From Turnera subulata (lineage: Eukaryota; Streptophyta; Magnoliopsida; Malpighiales; Passifloraceae), in contig JAKUCV010007347.1 in the NCBI GenBank assembly GCA_028386065.3, positions 62,001 through 126,000 of the forward strand: 64,000 nucleotides of DNA, read 5' to 3'. Position numbers and translations under genes: made by a program. The first letter of the stretch is position 1. The number at the start of each line of letters is the position of its first letter. This document shows, piece by piece, positions 20,937 through 31,459 of the stretch. The notes beneath the pieces are model-generated. The model made no database searches. It had not been told where the DNA came from and saw only the letters and a list, made by a program, of their open reading frames with translations.

Positions 20937-20946
20937 CATTATATAG
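20937..20946 (-). promoter_or_regulatory. Conserved TATA box upstream of B1
   Basis: The minus strand reads GCGCTATATAATGACACC, the same block found upstream of B3 (45190-45199) and B4 (46074-46083). Confidence 0.6.
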
Positions 20947-20959
20947 CGCACCAATGGTA

Positions 20960-21502
20960 GCTTCAGGGGATGTATCTGATCACGATTTCTATTCTTTAGT
21001 GAACAACCAGTTTCATATTCTTTCAAATTTGATCAAACGAAATACCAGTTTTATGTATTAATTTTTTTAAAAGAAATATTCTTGTTTGTTCAGTTTTTTT
21101 CCGTTACTTAATTAGTTTCTGTTGAATGTAGCAGTCTCAATTTCTGTAGATACTGAAGAATTTTGTCTCATTAACTCAATGGAAGAAATGTTTTCAGCAT
21201 AATATCACTTTCCTTAATGGCAGGATAAGAGTAACAATGGCTGTGTTTAGTTAGAACTTGGACTGCAACATGTGTTTCACTAGATGCATTTAATTTCTCA
21301 CACATTTCCGCATGCTTCCTTTGTACTGTATAGTCAATAGCTTGATTCATAATATGAATGAACTGCTCTGTGTACACAACATTGACAAACATGTTTCAAC
21401 GGAGGAAAAGAAAGGACAATAAAATAGCTTCATTAAAATGAAGTGAACCATGCAGTCTAAGCTCTTGGTGATCACCAATATCATACGTTAATTATATAAC
21501 AA
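20960..21502. other. Intergenic sequence containing a 3' flank of a type A gene
   Basis: No intact gene. From about 21285 (TCGCATGCTTCC-like, TAGCTTGATTCATAAT) to 21502 (AAACCATGCAGTCTAAG, TCTTGGTGATCACC) it matches the 3' flanks at 10545-10680 and 47040-47330. It is the 3' flank of A2, cut off from A2 by the Helitron that follows. Confidence 0.6.
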
Positions 21503-21530
21503 CTAGATAGGTGCCCGAGCGTTTGCTCGG
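21503..21530 (-). other. Helitron 3' terminus: hairpin plus CTAG
   Basis: On the minus strand a 6-bp stem CCGAGC/GCTCGG with a 4-base loop is followed after 8 bases by CTAG and a T in the flank. Confidence 0.8.
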
Positions 21531-22583
21531 AATCATAATATTAGTTAATCTATGTAAGAATCGTAAGTTAATCTATGTAAGAAATAGTAGTGCTTGAAAT
21601 TAATTAAATCAAGATAGTAACGATTTGCTTAAGAAATAGAGTGATAGAAATTGGGAGCCTTTCCAAAGGGTGAAAAACATGGAAAATTTGAGAGGTTGAA
21701 TTTTGAGAATAATGTTCAATTTTTTAAATAGTTTTTTTTTTTATGAGATGGTCACTCAAGATTTTACAAAATAGCACAAAATCTAGTTCATACAATAAAG
21801 TTTATAGCCACGGTTTTCCTTCATGATAGGCTGGCTTGTTAAATTGTTAGGAATTTATGATAAATATAAGGATAGTTTAGGATTTGACATAAATTTTGAG
21901 AGCCAAAAGTATCTTTATGCATTCATGGGTTGGTAATTTGTTTGGATAACAATTATCATTTTTTTTTTCACCAAGACATCTTCATGTAATTATTTCAGTC
22001 TTCTTTCAGTATTTTCATATTTAGTATTTATAATTTATTTTATTATAAGCTTATCCTCTATGGAGTGGTAAAATATAATTTTAATTTCTCTCAAATGATT
22101 ATCTCATTAGAAAAAATCGTGTAGTTAAATCATTATTTTACTTAAGATATTAAAGTATTTATATAATATTTAGAGTGCAAAATTAATAATATATTCCGTC
22201 AATAATTTTTTAAAGTTATTATGAATTCTAGATTATAACACTACTTTGATGTTGTAAAGGTAGGAGGTAAAATTTTACAAGGAATAGTTGAGTAAATTTA
22301 TGATTAATTTTGCATTAATGGGATATTTATTGTACATTTCAACAGTTATTAGTAGATATTAGTGGAGCCAAAATCTTTATTATGAAACTAAACCCGAGTA
22401 GTTTTAATAATTTACAATAATTTTAATAATTCACAATAATTTTATTAACTTTTTTATGAATATAATTTTATTAAAATGATTGATTATAATTCACAATAAT
22501 TTTATTAACTTTTTTATGAATACAATAGATTATAACACTACTTTGATGTTGTAAAGGTAGGAGGTAAAATTTTACAAGGAATA

Positions 22584-24887
22584 TGAGACGCCCCGACCCG
22601 TATTTACCGTATACAGTAAACACGTGCCGGAACTGTGACAACCCAGCCCAACAAGGCCTAGCATACAGTGTATAAAGCATAACCCTGGCTCAACAGGCCA
22701 AAAATATAAACAACATTATGGCCCTACGGCCCAACATCAATAACATCAATAATAATGAAACTGGCCCAATGGCCCAACAACAATAACAATATGCACAGCG
22801 GAAGACTTAACCTCACTAACACTGTATGCGACACATGCAATCTATGGATCCAAGCTTGTCCAAGGGAAACGCTGCAGCCTGTCTGGAATGCACCAAGCCT
22901 GTACATGAGACAACTCATCCTACGGGATGAAACCCCGCAGGCGAGGGGTGAGTCCGAAACGCTCACCGACGAAAGATAAACAGTGATATATTCAACCATA
23001 ATACTTTCGAAGTAATGCAACCATCACAACAATAAGCAAACCCTCACATCACAAGGAAACTATCGCAAACAGCATAACAGTGGAATACAACTCAAACAAC
23101 ACAACAGAGGAAACCAACACAAACAACACGATAGAGGAATCCTACTAAATCATATCAAAGCCAAGACCGAATGAATACTCATCAATTTTTATTACCAATT
23201 TTATCTTCCGGGCCCCGTCACTGGACAAGCTAGGGTCGTACCAGGTTATCAATTAATTCCGGATGCCAGGTCAAAGAACCAAACCAAATCTTACCATACC
23301 GGGACCACGTCCCAAATTACCAAATTACACCGGGTTCAACAACCCAAAATATCATACCGGGATCAACATCCCAAAGCCGGATATTCGGTATATCCGAACC
23401 ACTGGGTATTCGGTATACCCCAACCACAGGCATCAACATGCCAACCGGATATTCGGTATATCCGAACCACTGGGTATTTGGTATACCCTAACCACAGGCA
23501 ACAAGCCAAACGGATATTCGGTATATCCGAACCACTGCGGATATTCGGCATATCCGAGCCACTGCGGTTATTCGGCATATCCGAGCCACTGCGGATATTC
23601 GGCATATCCGAGCCACTGGGTATTCGGTATACCCCAACCTCAGGCGACGTCATGCCAACCAAACCAAAAACCGACCATAGCATCCCAGAATTAATTTTCA
23701 AACCATCGGGTCGTACCACTACTTCCCACATATATCATCATCTCATATCAATTCCAATTTCCAATTTCCATTACTCAATTATCCACACTCAATAGTTTAT
23801 TCCAATAATCCATTCACAACACTGTCTACCGACAACAATCACAATATCCATAACAGTCAAGCAATTATCCAACTTCATATTAGCTCAAGTTATACAATAG
23901 ACCATTCCATCAACAGTTTCATAACATCAATTACTCACAGACCAACATCGATCACAACACAGTATCCAATAAACCAATAACAGTCATACAGCGGTTCAAT
24001 CAAGCAAATCAACATCATAGCAACAACAACAACAATAACCGTAGCAGCCAAGTAACCGACACAATTCCATATTACCAAATATTCATCAACAATACATGTA
24101 ACACCAATTATTCACAATTATCAGTTCATCACAATATCCATACGACCTAATAGCACAGTCCAATTCCTTTATTCTTCCATCAATTATCTCTTTTTCATTA
24201 TTCCAAATTATTACACAGCCTCGTCCAATCTATAATCTCGTATCACTAATTAGACACAATTGACGGATCAACATTATTCTCAGCACAGATTCCACAAATC
24301 AATAACACAACGAACCAAGAACAGCAACAACATTTCCACAACAATCAAGTAACCAAGACATGGTGCGGTTTCCTCTCTTTCCTCTCTTTTCTTTTTTCCG
24401 GTTTCCTTTCTTTTTTCACTCTTTTTTTTTCTTTTTCCTTCTTTCTTTCCTTTTTTTCCTCTTCCTCTCTTTCTCTTTTCTCTCTTTTCTTTTTTTTTTC
24501 CCTCTCCTTTTCTTCTTCCTCTCCTCCTCTCCTTCTCCACCGGTTTTAAGTTGGTTGTGTTTTTTTTTTTTTTACTATTACCCATGTGAATAATCAATAA
24601 TGCGATTCGTCCGTATTACGGGCGAGTCCGATCCGGACCAGAAAATAACCGATACCTCCTTAGTTATTTTCCGGTGTGATTTTCCGAGAAATTCCGAAAC
24701 CCGAAAAAATACCAACTTAGGTTCGAAAAATCCGCGGGAAAATCACGAGCGCGGGAAAACACTCGGTTTCGAAAAACGATTACCGTTTTACCTCGAATTA
24801 ATTACCCGAGATTAATTCAACAGTAAATCACGGTAAAACAATTTCTACAGTCCCGGTAAAAATCCAAATTTTACCCGGGCTGTTACA
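22584..24887 (-). mobile_element. Solo Ty3/gypsy LTR (2.3 kb)
   Basis: On the minus strand it starts TGTAACAGCCCGGGTAAAA and ends GGGTCGGGGCGTCTCA. GAATA is duplicated directly outside (22579-22583 and 24888-24892). The ends resemble the gypsy LTRs at 48987-51704 and 63712-64000, so it is a diverged relative. No internal sequence remains, so it arose by LTR-LTR recombination. It holds a minisatellite (23375-23640), a long A/C-rich stretch (23700-24350), and a T/C-rich tract (24365-24575). Confidence 0.92.
23375..23640. repeat. Minisatellite of palindromic units in the solo LTR
   Basis: Units of about 27 bp of the form GGATATTCGG(T/C)ATATCCGA-CCACTG are repeated, alternating with GGGTATTCGGTATACCC. 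Each unit core is itself an inverted repeat. The three units around 23538-23620 are nearly identical. Confidence 0.85.
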
Positions 24888-25060
24888 GAATAGTTGAGTA
24901 AATTTATGATTAATTTTGCATTAGTAGATATTAGTGGAGCCAAAATCTTTATTATGAAACTAAACCCGAGTAGTTTTAATAATTTACAATAATTTTAATA
25001 ATTCACAATAATTTTATTAACTTTTTTATGAATATAATTTTATTAAAATGATTGACTGAG

Positions 25061-26768
25061 CTTCAATACAACTAAGGTTTTTATCATAACAGAATATATG
25101 ACATTATAAAATTCTACGTTTCAAATTATATGTCAATATAAAAAACCACGAGTATAATTTATAGTTAACTTAATAATAAGTTTTCAGAATATAATCTAGT
25201 AAAAAATGATTTACTTATAAGTTATGTTTTTTTTTTTAAAACGGTATTGAATAACTTTTTGGTTGCTCTTAAGCCATCATATAAACAACTCTATAACTCA
25301 TCCAACATTATATTTTACATACAGAAGATAAAATTTAAATAAATTGTGACCAATTATATTTTACATACACAAAATAAAATTTTAAATAGATTGTGACATT
25401 TTTTTTTGTGATATTGATTTAGTATCAAATACATCTATGTCAATTTTTTATGCAAAATATATCTATGTCATATTAAACTCCCACCAAGTTTTGTTTCTTT
25501 GTCTCACTTAATTTATCATTCTCATAAATCAACATATTTTTAATAATTTAGAAAACTAAAATTGGTTGTTATATAAAAAAATAGGTTTACAGGCCATTTG
25601 CTACAAATAGATCAAATGGAAGTTATATGTATAATTTTTTATTTTCTCCCTCAAACTGTTAGCAAACATGTGATTTGACATAGTGGAACAAATAAAAATT
25701 AATTAAACAAAAAATAATTAAACGGTTGGCGACTTTCTTATTAACCTTCTATTCTGCTGGCAAACTACTAATTATTATAAATATGAATCTGGGTTGATTA
25801 GCAAAAGTCAGCGAGCTAATTTTCTTTATATTCTTTATATTTTGCATCTATTTTATGGATGAATTGGTTTAGGCAGGATTCAATATGTCCACCATGTTAA
25901 CTATCCAAACCTAGATCTACATGAGCAACAACACAAATCCCCGCAGCTGTCATGCAGCTGTCATGGCATTTCTCCCTCGGCAGTGTAGAGCGGGTGGCTT
26001 TGTGACTGCCACAGAAGTGTTTACTTTTTTTTGTGATCGAAACGATACTTTATTAAAAGAAAAAGAAACAGCAGGGGTGGAGTCATCTGGGCGCCTGCAG
26101 AAGAACAAAAGAAATAATGAAACCCCAACCATCAAATAAAGAAGTATGCTTATCTACATTTACAAATAAGCAGATCTATATAAAATAAATATGAAATCAA
26201 CATAATTATTGAATGATAGATAAAAAAATACATGAGTAGTTTTTTCCATAGATCTGAAAGACAAATCAAGTGTGCAAAATGGATCTAAAAGACATACAGT
26301 AGTAGTTCTGGCTGCTTCTCCTCTTTTGAAAATAAGAAAACAAAAGAAGAGGGTTTTGGCCATATCCAGAAGGTAGTAGAGGTAGGATCACAACCTATAA
26401 ATAAATAGAAACAGCTTGGTAAAAAATTTTAAATACATCCACCCACTAAAAGCCCAAGCAAAGAAAGAAAATTTGGAAGCAGAAAATTAAACTCACCAGA
26501 GTGGATGGCTCCAGAGACGTCGTGGAATTTGAGGTTGATAAGATCCCTTTCAATGTTTTTACCATATGTTTTCTTTTTTATTTATGCAGAAGAAAAGATA
26601 AGGAGAATGATATAGAGGGGTTGAAGAGGAGTTTTTTTTTTCTTTCTCCAAAGCTTTGTTGTTTTTTCTCTTTGAGTGTCGGCAGAGAGAGAGGAAGAAA
26701 CACAGAGAGGAAGGATAGGAAGAGGCGAGAAATGAGGGAGGAGGGGAAAAATAATTAAAGAAACCCTA
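25061..26768. other. Helitron interior without a recognised gene
   Basis: The first 850 bases are AT-rich non-coding sequence. From about 25920 to 26750 there are GC-balanced patches with short open frames (for example 25921-26139 and 26501-26758) and a purine-rich stretch at 26685-26745. These could be captured host gene pieces but match nothing I recognise. Confidence 0.4.
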
Positions 26769-27190
26769 ACAGTTTGTTTGGATAAATGGAGAATGAAGGG
26801 AAAGGGAGGGGAAAGGAGGAGAATGGAGGGGAATTTTTAATTTAACCTTGTTTGGGAAAGAAAGTTAATGGAGGGGAAGGGGAATATTTTAACCTTCATT
26901 CCCCTTAAAATGTCTCCCGTCGATTTGGTGGGGAATGGAGGTGAGGGGAATTTTAGAACTAGATGATGACTTGAAATTCCATGATTAGCCTCTTATATTT
27001 TTTTAAAAAAATTATAAATAAGGATATCTATGTAATTTGAAAATATTATCTACCATTCCCCTCCCTTCCTTTTAATGAATATATCCAAACAAGTTAAATT
27101 TAAAATTTTCTCCTCCCCACCATTCCTATCCCTTCCTTTCCCATCCATTCCCCTCCCTTCTCTTTCCCTCTATATTTCCAAACAAAGTGT
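26769..27190. mobile_element. Foldback MITE with long inverted ends (422 bp)
   Basis: The left end ACAGTTTGTTTGGATAAATG and the reverse complement of the right end (ACACTTTGTTTGGAAATAT) match at 13 of the first 14 bases. Similarity continues through G/A-rich blocks (GGGAGGGGAA, GGAATGGAGGGGAA) for over 100 bp on each side. AAACCCTA and AAACTCAA outside could be an eroded 8-bp duplication. No ORF. The superfamily is unresolved. Confidence 0.7.
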
Positions 27191-27377
27191 AAACTCAAAA
27201 TACAAAAAATATCCTTTGGTGCGTAACCATAGTAGCACAAGATTTTGGTAATACCTTACTACAATATTGCCAGATGGCGCAAAACCTAGAAACTCAGTTT
27301 TATATATATGTATAGATAGCCAAAAGTTGCAATAAAGCCGACCACCAAACGCATAAGAAAAATTTATAACAATAATC

Positions 27378-27669
27378 TTTTTGCGCAAATCATGGAAATA
27401 GCTTGCCGAGTCTCTCTGAAAGTCATCCCTGTAAATGCTATAATTGCTACTAGGAGCTTTCATTGTTTCCCTTTGATGTCGTAAATAGGAGGAGATTCCA
27501 CCTTTTTCTTTTTGGAGGTAAAATAATATACCAAAAAACAGTCGCCAACCACCAGAAGACCTACCACTACATTAAAGATAACGTCACCCCCCGTAGACGT
27601 TCCAGAGGCTCCCTTCTCTTTCTCTTTGTCTACTGTTTGAGTTCCTGCCTTGCTCTCGCTTGAACTCAT
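27378..27669 (-). pseudogene. Type A small-protein pseudogene A2
   Basis: It starts M-S-S-S-E-S-K-A-G-T-Q-T-V-D-K-E (27669), where Gly2 of A1 is replaced by Ser. A hydrophobic segment around residues 28-51 is kept. Just before the motif, one base is missing relative to A1, so the frame ends at 27460 after I-Y-D-I-K-G-K-Q. The motif (M-K-A-P-S-S-N, I-Y-R-D-D-F-Q-R-D) continues in the next frame and its stop codon is lost (L-R-K-K-I-I-V). A TATA box is still present at 27738-27749. It might still yield a 69-aa protein without the motif. Confidence 0.75.
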
Positions 27670-27737
27670 GGTGCTCCAACCGAAAGTAGTGTCTAAGTTG
27701 CTGCTTGTAATGGTAAGAGGCAGAAGGAGAGGATGCT

Positions 27738-27749
27738 CTATATATATAG
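27738..27749 (-). promoter_or_regulatory. TATA box upstream of A2
   Basis: The minus strand reads TACTATATATATAGAGC, in the same position relative to the start codon as in A1. Confidence 0.55.
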
Positions 27750-27876
27750 TACAGTAAGGAAGGTATAGGTAGACATTCGTTTATTCGTTGTCTTTCTAAT
27801 CGACTGTCAATTAACCACAATTATTTCTTGAATAAAGTAATTAATTCTCTTGGAAATACACAAATTTCATGTCAAA

Positions 27877-29082
27877 GGGAGGCGATATCCGCGCTCCAAC
27901 AATTGTTAAATGCACTCCTCTTTTGTTTGAAATGTCCAAAATACCCAGCATTAATTGTTGGTTTTTCCAAATGTTAACTGGATAGTACACATGGGAAACT
28001 TTGAAATAACAGTGGCTCTGGACGCATGTGTACACTGTTTACGAAGGTTGTATTTATTGATTAGTACAACAGTATTAATTATTCATATTTTAATTTTTTT
28101 AATAACAATTTATTAAAAATATTTATGGATATCTTAAAATATTTAAAATTTAGAACATTTACGCAAATATTATTTTTTAATAAAAAATACTAATATTATA
28201 TTTAAATGACCTGTCACAAGAGGTTATACTGATGAAGCATCAATTAGGTAATATAAATATTACCACAGTATGTTGTATTTAAGAGCCAATAAAAACTAAG
28301 TATTCTATTATTAGAATTCTTTTGTAATAAAATTTTGCAAACAAATTCCGATCAAATTTTTTTTTAAAAAAATATTAAATATAAAGTTTGTAACTTTTAA
28401 AAAATACTAAATATAAAGTTACTATTAAGTAACAAAAAAATGTTAAGGAAATGTCACAATGCATATTTTTTATTTTTTACCTAGCTCACAAAGACTCGAA
28501 CTGGAGGCCTACTTAAGCGGCACAAAAAGTCACTTACCATTTGGATCAATCCTACAGTCAACTTATAATATTTTTAAAATAAATTACAATGAAAATTAAA
28601 TGATATATATATATATATTCTTTTTTTCACTATTCCTAATTTATCATATGATTTTAATAAACCTGATAGATGATAATATCAAAAATTATATTGAATAATT
28701 ATTTTCAAATTTTTCAATGAAGTAATGAAAAAAATTACAATCTCAGCTTCCAAAAAAACAAGAGGACCTATATGCTAAAAAAAACTATTTTTTGATACTT
28801 TGGCATAATATTCTCTAAGAAGGATGATCTTGTAAATTACAAATTGTAGAAAAGATAAAGCCTTTAAAAACAAAAGTCTAGCATAACGTTAAATAGTAAA
28901 AAAAAGGATAATCATTAGTAATAAAGATTTACATTATCAACAGCGGTAAGCTATCAGTTCTACTTGGATTTCGTGATTGCAATGACATTAGATTAAAAAT
29001 CAAAATAGAATTGGGCATTTTGGGTATTTCGGAGAGAAAGGGAGTGCATTTGACAATTGTTGGAGCGCAGATATCGCCTCCC
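27877..29082. mobile_element. Non-autonomous Mutator-like element (MULE), 1.2 kb
   Basis: Terminal inverted repeats of about 75 bp (GGGAGGCGATATCCGCGCTC at the left, its complement at the right) are bordered by a perfect 9-bp duplication CATGTCAAA (27868-27876, 29083-29091). The 9-bp duplication and long TIRs are diagnostic of Mutator-like elements. The interior is AT-rich with no transposase. The paralogous flank at 16536-16570 (CAAATTTCTTGACAAATCC) is the empty site. Confidence 0.93.
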
Positions 29083-29795
29083 CATGTCAAATCCTGCAAC
29101 CTCTTATATTTACTGTTGAGATTAATTAGAAAACGTAAAGGTTCTTATAATCTCATTGGAACCGGAACCAATTAATTTTGTCTTGAAACACTCTTCCACT
29201 TCCTGTTTACGTATTCGTATTAGTAAATCACAATAAAAGCAAATATTGGAAGTAAAGGATCATTGGAAAAAGGAGAAAGTAGCTAGGCGGAAGTTGAATT
29301 TAGCTTAGCCAGTGCAAATTTCTGACATTTTGTCGTGACTGTAAAAGGCCCTACTGGTACTACTACTAGCATGCACTTCCCCAAATATTAAAAGTCCAAA
29401 CGCTTGATCACCAAAGCCATGTTAAAATTGCAAAAATTAAATCTTGAATTCTAATTTTAGAATTTACAAAATTTGAGAATTCCTTTATGCAAGGAATTGA
29501 TGGAGGTAAGTGATTTAGTAGTTCGCAAAGGTGAACGGTTTAGTACGCTTGGAAGTGAGGTGTTCTTTAATTACAGAGTATATTAATTGAATTTAGGTGA
29601 AGTATTTCTTAAATTACGTTCTTGGAGATTTTTTTTTTGTCAAAGTTCTTTGAGAAAAGTTGGAAGCTCACATCTAAGCTTTGAAAGAATTGTCTAATAC
29701 TACACTAGAAGGAATTATGTTGTGGCATCCATCACCTTCAACAAAAATTTCTAACCACCACCCTGAAAAGATTTCTAGCGAATGTTCTAATTTTC
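29083..29795. other. Intergenic sequence of the gene array
   Basis: No gene seen. The first 250 bp match 16545-16715 plus 20596-20660 and 46190-46420, so it is the common flank of the array units. The rest is AT-rich. Confidence 0.5.
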
Positions 29796-30069
29796 TATAT
29801 ATGGCCCAAGACCTTCCCCTTTCTTTCCAATGTGGGATTCCGTCACATTCTCTCCCACCGAATCCGACGACGTCGACCGGGCACCCTGCCTACTCCGTTC
29901 CCACGGAGCGCTTGGCGTGACATCGGAGTTGGGTCGAGTCAGCTCCGCTACCACTTGTCACGGGGTCCATTACCCTCTCCCCAAAAGGTCAACCTAGTAG
30001 GGTGTGTAGTACCCCTGTATATATGGCCCATGACCTTCCCCTTCCTTTTTAATGTGGGATTCCGTCACA
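29796..30069 (-). mobile_element. TRIM-type miniature LTR retrotransposon
   Basis: On the minus strand: a 114-bp LTR (30069-29956, TGTGACGGAATCCCACAT to CCCCGTGACA), two bases, a primer-binding site TGGTAGCGGAGCT, about 90 bp interior, a purine tract CGGTGGGAGAGAA, and a second LTR (29847-29796) truncated after GGCCATATATAG. No coding capacity. Size and layout are those of terminal-repeat retrotransposons in miniature. A solo relative is at 44683-44796. Confidence 0.85.
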
Positions 30070-30562
30070 ACTTAGGGTCATCTTTACTGGTCAAATCAAA
30101 TCATAGTTACATTATATTTCCAGAAAATTATGCTTTATATTAAATATTGATATACAATCGTTACCAACGGTTTTATTATGCCGACACTAAATGATCAACG
30201 GGTCACTCAAAATTTCTTTTAACCAAATAATGCTTATCTTTTCTTATAAAGAAGGAATTACGTTGTGGCATCCATTTCCGCGGTCAGTGGTTCGATCACT
30301 TTATCAGAAATATTAGATATTTCCTGTTTCTTCAAGAGAAGGTAGGAATAATTTTGATACGGAAACCGCAGAGGTAAATAACTGTAATGACCTCAAATTT
30401 GTTAGAACTTCAATGCTACCATCAAAAGAGAAGCCGAAAATTGAAATAATCAAGAAAAAAAATTCTCCAGAAATCACTGCTACTGCAGCATAGACATTCA
30501 AACATTACAGCAATAGCAAGATTTCACTTGTTCAACCCATTTAAGACTAGCTAAACATTAAA

Positions 30563-30751
30563 CTACTTATTGCGCAAGTCTTTGAAATACGCTGCAGGAT
30601 TATTCTCAAATGCATCCCAGGAGATGCTAATGTCATATCCAGGAGCTTTCATAGTATCCCCATGAACAGTTGTGGAAGCGGACCCAGAAGCAGGAGCCTT
30701 ACCAGTAGTACCCGAAGCCACATTGCTAGTTTGTTTCTTGTCACCAGACAT
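30563..30751 (-). CDS. Small protein B2 (type B, MSGDKK...KAPG...YFKDLRNK)
   Basis: This intact ORF of 62 aa lies directly downstream of a TATA box (30794-30800). Residues 1-31 are hydrophilic, rich in Ser/Thr/Gly/Ala, with the phrase T-T-G-K-A-P-A-S-G-S-A-S shared with B4. Residues 33-62 are the family motif (T-M-K-A-P-G-Y-D-I-S-I-S, W-D-A-F-E-N-N-P-A-A-Y-F-K-D-L-R-N-K). A Trp replaces the Arg found before D-x-F in the others. There is no signal peptide or membrane segment, so a soluble intracellular product is likely. The family has no name I can give. Confidence 0.7.
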   Translation of the reverse strand: MSGDKKQTSNVASGTTGKAPASGSASTTVHGDTMKAPGYDISISWDAFENNPAAYFKDLRNK

Positions 30752-30793
30752 TTTTGCAACCTCCGATATTTCGCTTTTCGTGTGGGTATCAAA

Positions 30794-30800
30794 TTATATA
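30794..30800 (-). promoter_or_regulatory. TATA box of B2
   Basis: The minus strand reads AGCATATATAATTTG, 43-49 bp upstream of the B2 ATG. The wider CTATATAATGACACC block of the other type B genes is not kept here. Confidence 0.5.
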
Positions 30801-31111
30801 TGCTTTCTGGACCTATCAGTTAACGTTTGAATAAAAATATTGCTCTGTGTATCCCAGTTCGAATTAGGCGAAGAAGAGAAGAACGAAATAATTTCCAGTT
30901 GGACGGATGACAAATTAAAGAAACAAAGGGCAACAAGATCATCATAAAACAAGTGTTTCAACTGAAAACAAAGCATACACTTAGGAACCGCGCATCATCA
31001 CCAGTCTACGCCACAATTACATTGACATTATTTATTATGGATGGCCAACATTCACCAAAAGTTCCAGTACTACCAAGGCCAATCACATCTACACATAAAC
31101 TAGCAACCATT

Positions 31112-31318
31112 CTATTTGCCTAGCCCACGGAAATAACTTGCATGGTCACATTCAAAGACATCCCTAAAAATGCGCTGATTCCTTCCTGGAGCTTTCATTG
31201 TCTTCCTCACAACAGCAGAAGTTAATGGTCCAAAGTACCTTGACACGAGAGCAGAAGCGACTTCCACCGCAATAACTACCGCCACAGCACGTGTAAGCTT
31301 CCAGACAATTGAACCCAT
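31112..31318 (-). CDS. Small protein A3 (type A variant with N-terminal hydrophobic helix)
   Basis: This intact ORF of 68 aa follows a TATA box at 31444-31451. Unlike A1 it lacks the acidic MGSSESK region: after M-G-S-I-V-W-K-L-T a hydrophobic segment (about residues 9-35, A-V-A-V-V-I-A-V-E-V-A-S-A-L-V) follows at once, so it could be a signal anchor. Residues 40-68 are the family motif (T-M-K-A-P-G-R-N-Q-R-I-F-R-D-V-F, D-H-A-S-Y-F-R-G-L-G-K), with three usually conserved positions changed (Pro to His, Asp to Gly, Arg to Gly). It may be drifting from the family function or be under weak constraint. Confidence 0.65.
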   Translation of the reverse strand: MGSIVWKLTRAVAVVIAVEVASALVSRYFGPLTSAVVRKTMKAPGRNQRIFRDVFECDHASYFRGLGK

Positions 31319-31443
31319 AGTGCAGCACTGCAGCTACAAGCGCAAGCTGATTTAAAAAATCTTCTTCCTATTTTAAAGAAAAAAAGAATCACAAGCTATC
31401 TAATACTACAATGCTATGCTTCTAAACAAGGAGGGGAGTGGGG

Positions 31444-31451
31444 CTTATATA
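31444..31451 (-). promoter_or_regulatory. TATA box of A3
   Basis: The minus strand reads GTTTACTATATAAGCCCC, about 130 bp upstream of the A3 ATG and just next to a Helitron terminus. Confidence 0.5.
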
Positions 31452-31459
31452 GTAAACAA

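Larger units (their letters stand above)
22231..25060. repeat. Tandem duplication of about 290 bp inside the Helitron, second copy split by a solo LTR
   Basis: The block starting GATTATAACACTACTTTGATG occurs at 22231 and again at 22524. The first copy runs to 22523. The second runs to 22583, is interrupted by the solo LTR, and continues at 24888 (GAATAGTTGAGTAAATTTATG) to about 25060. The shared interior includes the motifs AGTGGAGCCAAAATC and ACCCGAGTAGTTTTAATAA. Confidence 0.8.
21503..27316 (-). mobile_element. Non-autonomous Helitron with nested insertions
   Basis: Read on the minus strand the element starts TCTATACATATATATAAAAC at 27316 and ends with a hairpin CCGAGCAAACGCTCGG and CTATCTAG at 21503. 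The neighbours are A on the 5' side and T on the 3' side, as Helitron insertion between A and T requires. Outside both ends the 3' flank of the type A gene continues (ATAACAA to the left, TAGCCAAAAG to the right), as in the unbroken copies at 10660-10690 and 47255-47290. No Rep/helicase ORF is present. About 2.7 kb of the length is a nested solo LTR and a MITE. Confidence 0.8.

Noticed and set aside
23263..23795. ORFs of 100-140 codons in the solo LTR
   Set aside because: The repeated Tyr/Pro/His peptides come from the minisatellite and appear in several frames and on both strands.
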